From: Sulfurovum sp.
GTDB lineage: Bacteria; Campylobacterota; Campylobacteria; Campylobacterales; Sulfurovaceae
Direction of reading: 5' to 3'
Length of the DNA: 64,000 nucleotides
NCBI GenBank assembly: GCA_027049035.1
Contig: JALTVI010000115.1
Location: 33,024 to 97,023, forward strand
The position numbers were made by a program, and so were the translations under genes. The notes below the pieces were generated by a model, which saw nothing but the letters and a program-made list of their open reading frames with translations, searched no databases and was not told the origin of the DNA. Of this stretch, positions 27,488 through 36,581 are shown piece after piece (within the stretch, counting starts at the first letter, position 1; every line of letters starts with the position of its first letter).

Positions 27488-28389
27488 TGCACTCCTCTTT
27501 TGACTTCTCCGATCAAGCCCGACTCTTCGATATCGCCTTGGCGATTTTAGAAGATTACGGTATCACCGCCTGGTCACTGGGCGGCGGTACGGCACTTTCG
27601 ATGCTCTACTACCGACACCGGCTCTCATATGACATCGATATCTTTATCGAATCGTTTGGAGAGATCCAGCGTATTCTTGATCATCAAGAGGAAATCGCCG
27701 CCAACCTAGGTATCGATCGCAAAGCCATCCTCTCTTCTCCTACCGGCGTGACGTTTGTGCTTGACGATGAAGCACACGGCTTGAAACTCGATTTTGTCTA
27801 TTCTCCGGCGCTTACAAGCAAGCCTTTTGTGCAACGCGATGTGTTTAATCACACTGACATTACGGTGCAAACACCGCTGGAGATCGTCGCCAAAAAGCTC
27901 AAATTCCGTGAAAAAGCCACGATCCGGGACTTTGTAGACTACGCTATTGCCGAAGAGAAAGACGGGCTTTTGAGTAAGCTCAAAACGGAAAATGTAGTCG
28001 ATATCGATCGCTACTTCGACTTGATCGAAAAATTCGATTCAATCTCCAAAACCCTTTTTGACGAAGAGTTGCGCTGGCTCATCCCAAATGCCGACATTTC
28101 CAAAGAGACATTCGCCGATACGATTTACGGGCTAATGAAGCCAAAAGGCAAAATGATCCGTGTAGCCGTCGATCCATCCGGGGAAGTCGTCGCTTTCGAT
28201 GAGTTTATCCCCGTCTACAAAGAGCATTACGTTCCGATCGGTGAGCTTGAAATCTACACGATCCCAAACACGGGGATGGGCTACAAGGAGCTGATGAGGC
28301 TGGATAAAGCTAAGATTGTGGAGATGACAATCCAGGAAAACGATTCTCAATTTGGCGTTGAAACTCCATATAACGGCGATTCCGGATAA
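27487..28389 (+). CDS. AbiEii/AbiGii-type nucleotidyltransferase toxin
   Basis: 300 aa; GGGTALSMLYYRHRLSYDIDIFI nucleotidyltransferase motif. Confidence 0.82.
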   Translation: MHSSFDFSDQARLFDIALAILEDYGITAWSLGGGTALSMLYYRHRLSYDIDIFIESFGEIQRILDHQEEIAANLGIDRKAILSSPTGVTFVLDDEAHGLKLDFVYSPALTSKPFVQRDVFNHTDITVQTPLEIVAKKLKFREKATIRDFVDYAIAEEKDGLLSKLKTENVVDIDRYFDLIEKFDSISKTLFDEELRWLIPNADISKETFADTIYGLMKPKGKMIRVAVDPSGEVVAFDEFIPVYKEHYVPIGELEIYTIPNTGMGYKELMRLDKAKIVEMTIQENDSQFGVETPYNGDSG

Positions 28390-28414
28390 AGGAAGTATTT
28401 TGGGAAAAGAGCGG

Positions 28415-28810
28415 ATGACGCGTTCTGAGAATATGCGTAGAATTAAAGCAAAAGACACTAAAATAGAACGTATACTCGCCAAAGCGATGTGGAAAGAGGG
28501 ACTTCGCTACCGAAAAAATTGCAAAGATGTGTTCGGAAAGCCGGATTTTTGCTTTAAAGGCAAGAAGATAGCGATCTTCTGCGATAGTGAATTTTGGCAC
28601 GGCAAGAAGTTTTTAGAGGGCGAAAGATTTAAAACGAATACTGACTTTTGGGAAGAGAAAATAAAACGCAATATTAAGCGGGACAAAGAAGTGAATGAAC
28701 GATTGAGAAGTGAAGGTTGGACGGTGCTTAGGTTTTGGGGAAAGGATATTGAAAAAAACGTAGAAAATTGTTTGAAAGAAATCAAATCTAGGATTATAAA
28801 AAATGGATAA
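28415..28810 (+). CDS. vsr: Vsr-family (very short patch repair-like) endonuclease
   Basis: MTRSENMRRIKAKDTKIERILAKAMWKEGLRYRKNCKDVFGKPDFCFKGKKIAIFCDSEFWHG. Confidence 0.88.
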   Translation: MTRSENMRRIKAKDTKIERILAKAMWKEGLRYRKNCKDVFGKPDFCFKGKKIAIFCDSEFWHGKKFLEGERFKTNTDFWEEKIKRNIKRDKEVNERLRSEGWTVLRFWGKDIEKNVENCLKEIKSRIIKNG

Positions 28811-30806
28811 TGACCAAATACTTCAATTAGCGTTTCATGGCAAAATCATAGATCACCTTGGTGTACAAATGTATCAAAGCCCCATTGCATCAATCGCGGA
28901 ACTTGTGTCTAATGCATGGGATGCTAATGCAGAAAAAGTTGAAATAACACTTCCTGAAGTCATGGGTGGTGATGCCGCAATTATTGTCAAAGATGACGGT
29001 GACGGTATGACATTAGATGATTGCCAAAATAAATATTTAAATATAGGATACAATAGGAGAGAACATTCCGATACGAGTCGAGATAGACCTGTAATGGGCA
29101 GAAAGGGTATTGGAAAATTTGCCGGATTTGGTATAGCAAATAAAATAAAAATAGACACAATTAGTAAGCAAACCGGTGAAAGAACAGTATTTGTATTAGA
29201 TCTTGATCAAATTCGGGAAGGAGATACCTATGTCAACACATCTCCGCTACAATTGATACCTGAACTCATTGAAGAACCTGATGAGGAAAGGAAAAAAGAT
29301 CACGGTACAGAAATTACGTTACTTGACCTTACCTTTGAACGGAAACCCAGTAAAGACATATTTATAAGAGGATTATCACGAAGATTTGCTATAAACTCAA
29401 CTGCTGATAATTTTCAAGTATTTGTTAATGGTACCGAAGTTAAAGAAGAAGATGATTCTTCTAGAATAGAGTTTTCTTTTCCACGAGACTACAAAAACGA
29501 TGAAAAACCGGATGGGTTAATTATAAAAGATGGATATGGGATTGAGACAATAAACGGGCAAGAAATAAGTTGGAAAATAAATTTTTACAAAGATACCATT
29601 CAAGAACAAGACCTACAGGGTATATCTGTTTTTGCACATAAAAAGCTAGCTCAAACTCCTTTTATGTTCAACCTTTCAGGAGGTCTACCTTCACAAACCG
29701 GACCTGAATATTTATCAGGTAAAGTAATTGCGGACTTTGTTGATGAATTGTCAACAGATGTTATATCACCGGAACGCCAAAGACTTAATTGGGAGCACGG
29801 TGAATTAAAACCTCTTGAAACCTGGGGGCAGGAAAAGATAAAAGAGCTTTTAAAAATATGGAAAAAAAGACATCAAGAGGAAAGAGAAAAGATCATCAAG
29901 GAAAAAATCGGTAATTTCGGGCAAAGACTTTCTAAATTACCACCACATGAGCAAAAAGTTATAGAAACTGCTTTAAAAAAATTGGCTGCATTACCAAAAT
30001 TGACGACAGAGCAATTTACTGAAATGGGTGAAGCGATATTAATCGCATGGGAAGGTGGTCGTCTAAAAGCTCTAATAACCGAGATGGCTGATGTTCAAGA
30101 TATGACCGAGGAACACTTGCTAAATATTCTTATTGAAGCAAATGTATTGACTTCATTACATACTGCCGAGGCAGTTAAAACAAAGTTAGAAGCAATAGAA
30201 GGATTAAGGCAGCGTATTGAAAGTAGAGAATTAGAAAATGCTGTTAGGGACTATATAGCCAAAAATCCTTGGTTGATCTCTCCAGAATGGGAGACATTTG
30301 TTGTAGAAAAATCTTTAAAACATATAATTGAAAAAGCCCTAAAAGAAAGTGGCATTGAAGAAGAAGAAGACTGGAAAAAGCGTGTAGATCTTATATTGAG
30401 TAGTGGAAATTCTCTTTTGGTTTTGGAGTTCATGAGACCGGGTCTAAAGATCGATAGAGATCATATGGAAAGATTTGAATACTACATAGATACGATAAAA
30501 GATGCAATTTCAAGTCAGACAGGAGTAATTTTTAAGAGTGAACAAGTTTTTGGATATTTAATAGCAGATAAGATTGAAAACTCAAAAGGTGCTTTAAAAA
30601 TAAAAATACAGAAACTTTCAAAAAGTAATATGTATGTTATGGACTGGGAAAGCTTGCTTGAAAAAGCAGAAGCACAATGGCAAGAATTCTTAGATATATT
30701 AATCGAGAGATCTCCTGATGATCATAGAATTCAAGCCCTAAAAGAAGATGAGTCAAAAGATGATGCTATTGAAGAGACTTCTTTATCATCTCCGCCTGCT
30801 TCTTAA
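28803..30806 (+). CDS. GHKL (MORC/Hsp90-like) ATPase associated with R-M
   Basis: 667 aa; ELVSNAWDANA, DDGDGMTLDD, GRKGIGKFAGFGIA motifs; C-terminal RVDLILSSGNSLLVLEFMRPG possible PD-(D/E)XK-like domain. Confidence 0.85.
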   Translation: MDNDQILQLAFHGKIIDHLGVQMYQSPIASIAELVSNAWDANAEKVEITLPEVMGGDAAIIVKDDGDGMTLDDCQNKYLNIGYNRREHSDTSRDRPVMGRKGIGKFAGFGIANKIKIDTISKQTGERTVFVLDLDQIREGDTYVNTSPLQLIPELIEEPDEERKKDHGTEITLLDLTFERKPSKDIFIRGLSRRFAINSTADNFQVFVNGTEVKEEDDSSRIEFSFPRDYKNDEKPDGLIIKDGYGIETINGQEISWKINFYKDTIQEQDLQGISVFAHKKLAQTPFMFNLSGGLPSQTGPEYLSGKVIADFVDELSTDVISPERQRLNWEHGELKPLETWGQEKIKELLKIWKKRHQEEREKIIKEKIGNFGQRLSKLPPHEQKVIETALKKLAALPKLTTEQFTEMGEAILIAWEGGRLKALITEMADVQDMTEEHLLNILIEANVLTSLHTAEAVKTKLEAIEGLRQRIESRELENAVRDYIAKNPWLISPEWETFVVEKSLKHIIEKALKESGIEEEEDWKKRVDLILSSGNSLLVLEFMRPGLKIDRDHMERFEYYIDTIKDAISSQTGVIFKSEQVFGYLIADKIENSKGALKIKIQKLSKSNMYVMDWESLLEKAEAQWQEFLDILIERSPDDHRIQALKEDESKDDAIEETSLSSPPAS

Positions 30807-31791
30807 TATAAGCCGGTGGCAGAGCATTACCGATCATCAGAGCGATTTTATCTCGTGCGATATCGGTAGGAAATTTGTAATCTTTCGGAAAAGTCTGTAA
30901 AAGTGCGGCTTCACGCAGTGTAATCGCCCTATTCTCTTCAGGGTGCAAGAACCTACCTTTAGAAGGGTTGGTGCAGCCGCCGGTGATCGTCGGAGCCACA
31001 TCATCCCATTTCATGCGACCGTAGACATCACGAAAGCCGTTTGGATATTTCAAGTGACAAGGGAGCCAATACTCTCTAGGTAAATCTTTTCTGCTCCCCC
31101 CGTTTTTCGGAATAAGCGAAATCATTTTTTGCACTTTTTCGGTTCGTTTCACGGGATAGTCATGAAGCGGATCATCACCGGTACCCGGTGTATGTATCTC
31201 AGATAGCGCATCTCTTACTGTCTTTTTACTGTTTGATTTCGGAGCAAACGGGATCTTTTTTTCTCTGCCGGTCATTAATATCATGCGTTTTCTTCTTTGA
31301 GGTACGCCGTATTCCGATATATCATGTATTTGCACGGTTTCACTATCAACATGATATCCGAGTTCCTTGAGACGGGTAAGAACTTTTTTAATCCTGGGAT
31401 CTTTGGCTAATCCCGGAACATTTTCGATGAGGATCGCTTTCGGAAGCAATTCTTCCGTGAGTCTCAATATTTGAAACACCAAATCATTTCTTTCATCATC
31501 AACAGATGAAGCGGCATTCTTGGTGCGAAGGGATGAAAAGCCTTGACAAGGAGGACAGCCGGCAAGGAGATCCAATTCTCCTTTTTCGATTTTCAAAGTA
31601 TTAAAAATCTCTTTAGCATTGAGATCTTGTATAGGTTTATTCCACAATCGACTTTCCGGATGATTCATACGGTAAGCCCTAGAGACCGTAGGATCAATTT
31701 CAACCGCTCCGACAACATTGAAGCCCGCTTGTTTAAGTCCTTCGGTTAATCCTCCGGCACCGCAAAACAAATCAATAGCTTTAGGCTTCAT
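30766..31791 (-). CDS. DNA (cytosine-5-)-methyltransferase (ORF opens at 31866; start at MKPKAID)
   Basis: IDLFCGAGGLTEGL, LLAGCPPCQGFSSL, ILIENVPGL; C5-MTase motifs I, IV, VI. Confidence 0.95.
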   Translation of the reverse strand: MKPKAIDLFCGAGGLTEGLKQAGFNVVGAVEIDPTVSRAYRMNHPESRLWNKPIQDLNAKEIFNTLKIEKGELDLLAGCPPCQGFSSLRTKNAASSVDDERNDLVFQILRLTEELLPKAILIENVPGLAKDPRIKKVLTRLKELGYHVDSETVQIHDISEYGVPQRRKRMILMTGREKKIPFAPKSNSKKTVRDALSEIHTPGTGDDPLHDYPVKRTEKVQKMISLIPKNGGSRKDLPREYWLPCHLKYPNGFRDVYGRMKWDDVAPTITGGCTNPSKGRFLHPEENRAITLREAALLQTFPKDYKFPTDIARDKIALMIGNALPPAYIKKQAEMIKKSLQ

Positions 31792-31859
31792 GCTCTCATC
31801 CGCAAATCTTTTCTTTTTTATGCAATTATACCCGTAATAGCTTGTTTTGGTATTAATAA

Positions 31860-31876
31860 TTGTCAATTTGACAAAT
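31860..31876. promoter_or_regulatory. Palindromic operator TTGTCAATTTGACAAAT upstream of the C5-MTase
   Basis: Identical 17 nt at 32424-32440 and 33773-33789. Confidence 0.7.
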
Positions 31877-31968
31877 ACAGTAGAGATAATATTGTTTTGA
31901 TTCTTTGTTTTTTAAATGAGATTTCAATTCCATCTTTAATTGTCAAGATTCTATTTTAAAGCCATGTC

Positions 31969-32394
31969 CTAATATTCTCGCAAACTAGAAATTACATTTT
32001 CGATAAGTTTATTATCCACACGATCTTTATGCTTTAGCAAAGAAGCAAGGATCCGTTCCCTGCCGAAAAACTCAGCAAGCGTTTGCACGACAAAATTGTT
32101 ATAGGCTCTCTGTAACGTGGCTACGATGAAGATATCTACCGGTGCTTTCTTGTCAGGGTCATTGTTCCAGAGGATCGCTTTGGGCAAACCTGCTTCAATC
32201 AGTTCGCCGGCGGTAACGTAGGCTTTTGCTGTGGGCATATTACGAAGCAGGATCATCGCATAACCGGGTACCTCCCCCGACTTTTTCCAGCCGGCAACGG
32301 TATAATATGGGATACCTGTGTAAGCGGAGAAGGCTTTTTTGCTGATACCTTTGGCTTTAAGTAATGTCTCAAATGCTTTATGTTCTATTTTCAT
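31969..32394 (-). CDS. HTH antitoxin-like protein, orphan paralogue of 33306-33743 (start at MKIEHKAF)
   Basis: KKAFSAYTGIPYYTVAGWKKSGEVPGYAMILLRN; near-identical to second copy. Confidence 0.75.
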   Translation of the reverse strand: MKIEHKAFETLLKAKGISKKAFSAYTGIPYYTVAGWKKSGEVPGYAMILLRNMPTAKAYVTAGELIEAGLPKAILWNNDPDKKAPVDIFIVATLQRAYNNFVVQTLAEFFGRERILASLLKHKDRVDNKLIENVISSLREY

Positions 32395-32423
32395 AGTTGT
32401 TATTTTAACCAATTTGGGAAACT

Positions 32424-32440
32424 TTGTCAATTTGACAAAT
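32424..32440. promoter_or_regulatory. Palindromic operator TTGTCAATTTGACAAAT upstream of antitoxin copy 1
   Basis: Direct read; identical to two other copies. Confidence 0.7.
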
Positions 32441-32540
32441 ATTTGAGGAATGAGGATTTTGAGGAAAATTGCGATTTATTTACTGCGGCTCGTGGTGACA
32501 TTTTTTGATTTCGTTCGATGTAGCGGGCTTTGAAGAGGTT

Positions 32541-32587
32541 CTCATAACCCGAAGGTCGGTGGTTCAAATCCGCCTCCCGCAACCAAT
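32541..32587. repeat. att copy 2: 47 bp tRNA-fMet 3' fragment
   Basis: Identical to 14808-14854. Confidence 0.92.
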
Positions 32588-32625
32588 CAACTTCCAGAGC
32601 TTAACACCACCAATTCAAAACTACA

Positions 32626-33309
32626 CTAATTCAAATCGCCAATAAAACTCAACAACTCCTTTTTGAGTACTTCATATTTTCTCAAATCCATTACACCGTT
32701 TTCAATCCCCTCAAAATCAAACGGGTCCTCCTTTTTGGCTTTGAATAGATCGATGATATGTTCCGGACGATAGGTGATACGATAGTGCATGATCGTTTGG
32801 AGGAGATCTTCTCCACTAAATCCACAATGTTTGAGCACATAGACCACATCGTACAGATCACGGATTTTGTTTCGATCAAGGAGTAAAAGCACTTTAAGCT
32901 TGAAGATGTTCTCCACCGAAGCGATTCGTAATGTTCCCAACTGTGTACCCGTGTCGTTTTGGAGGATTTCGCTTTCATAAATGTTGCTGGAAGGATTGAT
33001 GACAAAATCGACTTTGACACCATTTATGATGTATCGCTGCATCATCTCATGAATGTCTCCACCTTCGTTGATGGCGGTATCGATAATGGTTCTATCGAAC
33101 TCCAAAGGCGTAACCTCTTCAAACATTTCTAGAAAATCTAAGGATGGCAATTTGTCGGCAAATGGAAAGCAGATATCCAGATCGAAGCTCTCTCGATGCT
33201 TCAGATGGTAAGCCAGTGCTGTACCGCCCATCAAAATAGCTCGATGCTCGGCAAACAAATCAATGCGGGAAAATCGCTCCAGCAGCGTTTGGGTCTGAGG
33301 ATTGATCAT
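32626..33309 (-). CDS. Nucleotidyltransferase (AbiEii-like) toxin
   Basis: 227 aa; MGGTALAYHLKHRESFDLDICF; ATGA overlap with upstream antitoxin. Confidence 0.82.
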   Translation of the reverse strand: MINPQTQTLLERFSRIDLFAEHRAILMGGTALAYHLKHRESFDLDICFPFADKLPSLDFLEMFEEVTPLEFDRTIIDTAINEGGDIHEMMQRYIINGVKVDFVINPSSNIYESEILQNDTGTQLGTLRIASVENIFKLKVLLLLDRNKIRDLYDVVYVLKHCGFSGEDLLQTIMHYRITYRPEHIIDLFKAKKEDPFDFEGIENGVMDLRKYEVLKKELLSFIGDLN

Positions 33310-33743
33310 GCGGCACTCTGATGATCTTGCAGATAGGCGGTGACTTTTTCGATGAGTTTGTCACTCACCCGCTCTTTGTGTCTGAGCAGTGCGGCAAAGA
33401 TCCGCTCTCTGCCGAAAAACTCGGCAAGCTTTTGTACTACAAAATCGTTATAGGCTCTCTGCAACGTGGCAACGATAAAGATATCTACCGGTACTTTTTT
33501 GTCGGGATCGTTGTTCCAGAGGATCGCTTTGGGTAAACCGGCTTCGATCAGCTCACCGGCGGTGATATAGGCTTTTGCTGTGGGCATATTACGAAGCAGG
33601 ATCATCGCATAACCGGGTACCTTCCCCGACTTTTTCCAGCCGGCAACGGTATAATATGGGATACCTGTGTAGGCAGAGAAAGCTTTTTTGCTGATAGCTT
33701 TGGCTTTAAGTAATGTCTCGAATGCTTTATGTTGTATTTTCAT
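33306..33743 (-). CDS. HTH antitoxin (start at MKIQHKAF)
   Basis: Paralogue of 31969-32394, overlaps toxin start. Confidence 0.78.
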   Translation of the reverse strand: MKIQHKAFETLLKAKAISKKAFSAYTGIPYYTVAGWKKSGKVPGYAMILLRNMPTAKAYITAGELIEAGLPKAILWNNDPDKKVPVDIFIVATLQRAYNDFVVQKLAEFFGRERIFAALLRHKERVSDKLIEKVTAYLQDHQSAA

Positions 33744-33772
33744 ACTTGTCATTTTAACCAATTTGGTGAAAT

Positions 33773-33789
33773 TTGTCAATTTGACAAAT
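33773..33789. promoter_or_regulatory. Palindromic operator TTGTCAATTTGACAAAT upstream of antitoxin copy 2
   Basis: Direct read. Confidence 0.7.
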
Positions 33790-33889
33790 CTTTGAGCAAT
33801 GAGGATTTTGAGGAAAGGTGTGATCTATTTGGTGCGGCTTGTGGTGACATTTTTTGATTTCGTCCGATATACGGGGCTTTGAAGAGGCT

Positions 33890-33935
33890 CTCATAACTGA
33901 GGGTCGGTGGTTCAAATCCGCCTCCCGCAACCAAT
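33890..33935. repeat. att copy 3: slightly diverged tRNA-fMet 3' fragment
   Basis: CTCATAACTGAGGGTCGGTGGTTCAAATCCGCCTCCCGCAACCAAT; one indel/substitution cluster relative to copies 1-2. Confidence 0.88.
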
Positions 33936-34066
33936 CACAAATTCCAATAATACTGACTTTTTAAACAATTCATCAAAAAAAATCTGAAATACCATTCCGT
34001 CAACACTACAGAGCCTATAATAACGATTAAGCTATAATTATTCAAACTGCACAAAGGCACAAAAGA

Positions 34067-35617
34067 ATGAAACTCACCCTCGAAACACTCGAACGCTGGC
34101 TCTGGGACTCTGCCGACCTGATGCGCGGTCACATTGACAGTTCCGACTTCAAAAACTATATCTTCGGTCTGCTCTTTTTGAAGCGTGCGAACGACCAGTT
34201 CTTTGAAGAAGCCAATCTTGCGGTGAAAGAGGAAGGCATCAGCCTTGAAGAGGCGCTCGAAGATGAGGATTATCATCAGTTCTACATCCCCCAAAAAGCC
34301 TACTGGTCGGAGCTGACCAAAAAGACGGAGAACATCGGTCAGGCACTGGACAAAGCCTTTGCCGCCATCGAAGAGCACAACCCTACCCTCGAAGGGGTAA
34401 TGACGGCGGTACACTTCGGAGACAGCGAAAAACTGCCCGACACCCTGCTCTCAAGGCTGCTGCAACACTTCAACAAATACTCCCTTGCCAACGCCGACCT
34501 CGAAAACCCCGATATCCTCGGCAACGCCTACGAGTATCTCATCCGTGAGTTTGCCGATGATGCGGGCAAGAAAGGCGGTGAGTTCTACACACCCAAAGAG
34601 GTGGTTAGACTGGCGGTCGGGCTCATCAAGCCTGAAGCTGGCAACAGTGTCTATGACCCCACCTGCGGCTCTGGCGGTATGTTGATAGAATCGGCACACT
34701 ACATCAAAGCGCACGGCGGTGTGGTCGATGGCAAGTATATCAATGTCTCGCTCTACGGTCAGGAGAAAAACCTCGGCACCTGGGCGATCGCCAAGATCAA
34801 CATGATCGTTCACGGTTTCATCGATGCGGACATCCGCAAAGGCGACACCCTCGCCTCACCCAAACACACACAGAACGGCGAGCTGATGACCTTCGATCGG
34901 GTCATCGCCAATCCGCCCTTTTCGCTCAAGAAGTGGTGGGCACCTGCCGAGGTGGATATCAAGACCGACGAGAAAGGCAAGGAAATAGCCCCCAAGTACA
35001 ACGATGTCGTCACCGATGAGTACGGACGCTTCAAGTACGGCATCCCTCCCAGAGGGTATGGCGATCTGGCATTCGTGCAGCATATGATCGCCGTGCTCAG
35101 ACATGATGGACGAATGGGTGTGGTACTGCCTCACGGCATCCTCTTTCGAGGCGGCACGGAGGGAAAGATACGCAAAGGCATCCTCGAAGACGATCTCATA
35201 GAAGCGGTCATTGGACTGCCTGAGAAGCTCTTTTACAATACGGGCATCCCTGCCAGTATCCTTGTTATCAACAAGAACAAGCCTGAGAATCTAAAAGATA
35301 AAGTCGTATTTATCGATGCTTCGGGTGAATACAAAGAGGGCAAAAACCAGAACAAACTCACCGATGAGAACATCGCCAAGGTCGTAGAGGCTTATGATGG
35401 TTTAGCAGATATCGACAAGTTTATGAGAATCGTCGATATGGACGAGATACGGGAGAATGACCACAACCTGAACATCGCCCGATACATCGACACCAGCGAA
35501 CCCGAAGAGATCGTCGATATCCCGGCGGTGCTGAAGGAGATAAAAGCACTTAAAGATAAGGAAAAGGCTATCGATGAAGAGCTGAACGGGTATCTGAAGG
35601 AGCTTGGTTATGCGTGA
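34067..35617 (+). CDS. hsdM: Type I restriction-modification system methyltransferase subunit
   Basis: 516 aa; YDPTCGSGGML and VIANPPFSL motifs. Confidence 0.95.
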   Translation: MKLTLETLERWLWDSADLMRGHIDSSDFKNYIFGLLFLKRANDQFFEEANLAVKEEGISLEEALEDEDYHQFYIPQKAYWSELTKKTENIGQALDKAFAAIEEHNPTLEGVMTAVHFGDSEKLPDTLLSRLLQHFNKYSLANADLENPDILGNAYEYLIREFADDAGKKGGEFYTPKEVVRLAVGLIKPEAGNSVYDPTCGSGGMLIESAHYIKAHGGVVDGKYINVSLYGQEKNLGTWAIAKINMIVHGFIDADIRKGDTLASPKHTQNGELMTFDRVIANPPFSLKKWWAPAEVDIKTDEKGKEIAPKYNDVVTDEYGRFKYGIPPRGYGDLAFVQHMIAVLRHDGRMGVVLPHGILFRGGTEGKIRKGILEDDLIEAVIGLPEKLFYNTGIPASILVINKNKPENLKDKVVFIDASGEYKEGKNQNKLTDENIAKVVEAYDGLADIDKFMRIVDMDEIRENDHNLNIARYIDTSEPEEIVDIPAVLKEIKALKDKEKAIDEELNGYLKELGYA

Positions 35618-36581
35618 TGTGGTTGTTTTCAAAGATAATACTCTTGAGCTAAACGTAGAGTTTGATGGTGAAACTGTCTGGCTAAATCAGGGTGAGATAG
35701 CGCAGCTTTTTGGGAAAGACAGAACCGTTATTACACGCCATATCAACAATATACTCAAAGACAAAGAGGTTGATGAAAAAAGCAATGTGCAAAAAATGCA
35801 CATTGCAAATTCTGACAAGCCTGTGAAGTTTTATAGTCTTGATATCGTCTTGGCAGTGGGTTATCGAACAAATTCTGCTACAGCGATCAAGTTCAGACAA
35901 TGGGCAACAAAAATACTAAAACAGTATCTCATCAAGGGCTATGCCCTAAACAAAGAGCGGCTTCAGCAGCGAAAACTCCAAGAACTGGAGCAGACCATTC
36001 AGCTCATCAAGCAAGGACTCGACAATAAAGAGCTAAGCACGACAGAAGCCAAAGGTTTTGTAGAGATTGTCTCCGATTATGCCCGCAGCTGGGCGCTGCT
36101 GCAAGGGTATGACGAACAGAGTTTACAGGAGGTGATGCAGACTACAGAACAGCGTTTTGTTCTGGACTATGACGAAGCGCTCGATGCCATCGCAGAACTC
36201 AAAAAGGCGCTCATCGCCAAAGGAGAAGCCTCCGAGCTTTTCGGGCAGGAGAAAGCCGGAGAGTTCAAGGGAAACCTGCTCAATATCTATCAGAGCTTCG
36301 GCGGGGAGGAGCTGCTGCATTCGGTGGAACAAAAAGCGGCAAACCTGCTCTACTACATCATCAAAGGGCATCCGTTTAACGACGGCAACAAGCGCATCGG
36401 GGCGTATCTGTTCGTGCTTTTCCTGCACAAAAACAGCGTACTCTACAAACCGAGCGGCGAAGCGAAGATCAACGATAACGCTCTGGCATCGCTGGCGCTG
36501 CTGGTAGCGACCTCCGCACCGGAACAGAAAGATATCATCATCAAACTGATTATGAATATGCTCTATGAGGGAGAAGTATGA
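35604..36581 (+). CDS. RhuM-like N-terminus fused to Fic/DOC domain
   Basis: N-term WLNQGEIAQLFGKDRTVITRHINNI; Fic motif HPFNDGNKRIGAYLF. Confidence 0.88.
   Translation: MVMRDVVVFKDNTLELNVEFDGETVWLNQGEIAQLFGKDRTVITRHINNILKDKEVDEKSNVQKMHIANSDKPVKFYSLDIVLAVGYRTNSATAIKFRQWATKILKQYLIKGYALNKERLQQRKLQELEQTIQLIKQGLDNKELSTTEAKGFVEIVSDYARSWALLQGYDEQSLQEVMQTTEQRFVLDYDEALDAIAELKKALIAKGEASELFGQEKAGEFKGNLLNIYQSFGGEELLHSVEQKAANLLYYIIKGHPFNDGNKRIGAYLFVLFLHKNSVLYKPSGEAKINDNALASLALLVATSAPEQKDIIIKLIMNMLYEGEV

Noticed and set aside
32530-32587. Second and third tRNA-fMet genes at 32.5 and 33.9 kb
   Set aside because: Only the 3' ~45 nt is present; acceptor 5' strand and D arm are missing, so they are att fragments, not tRNAs
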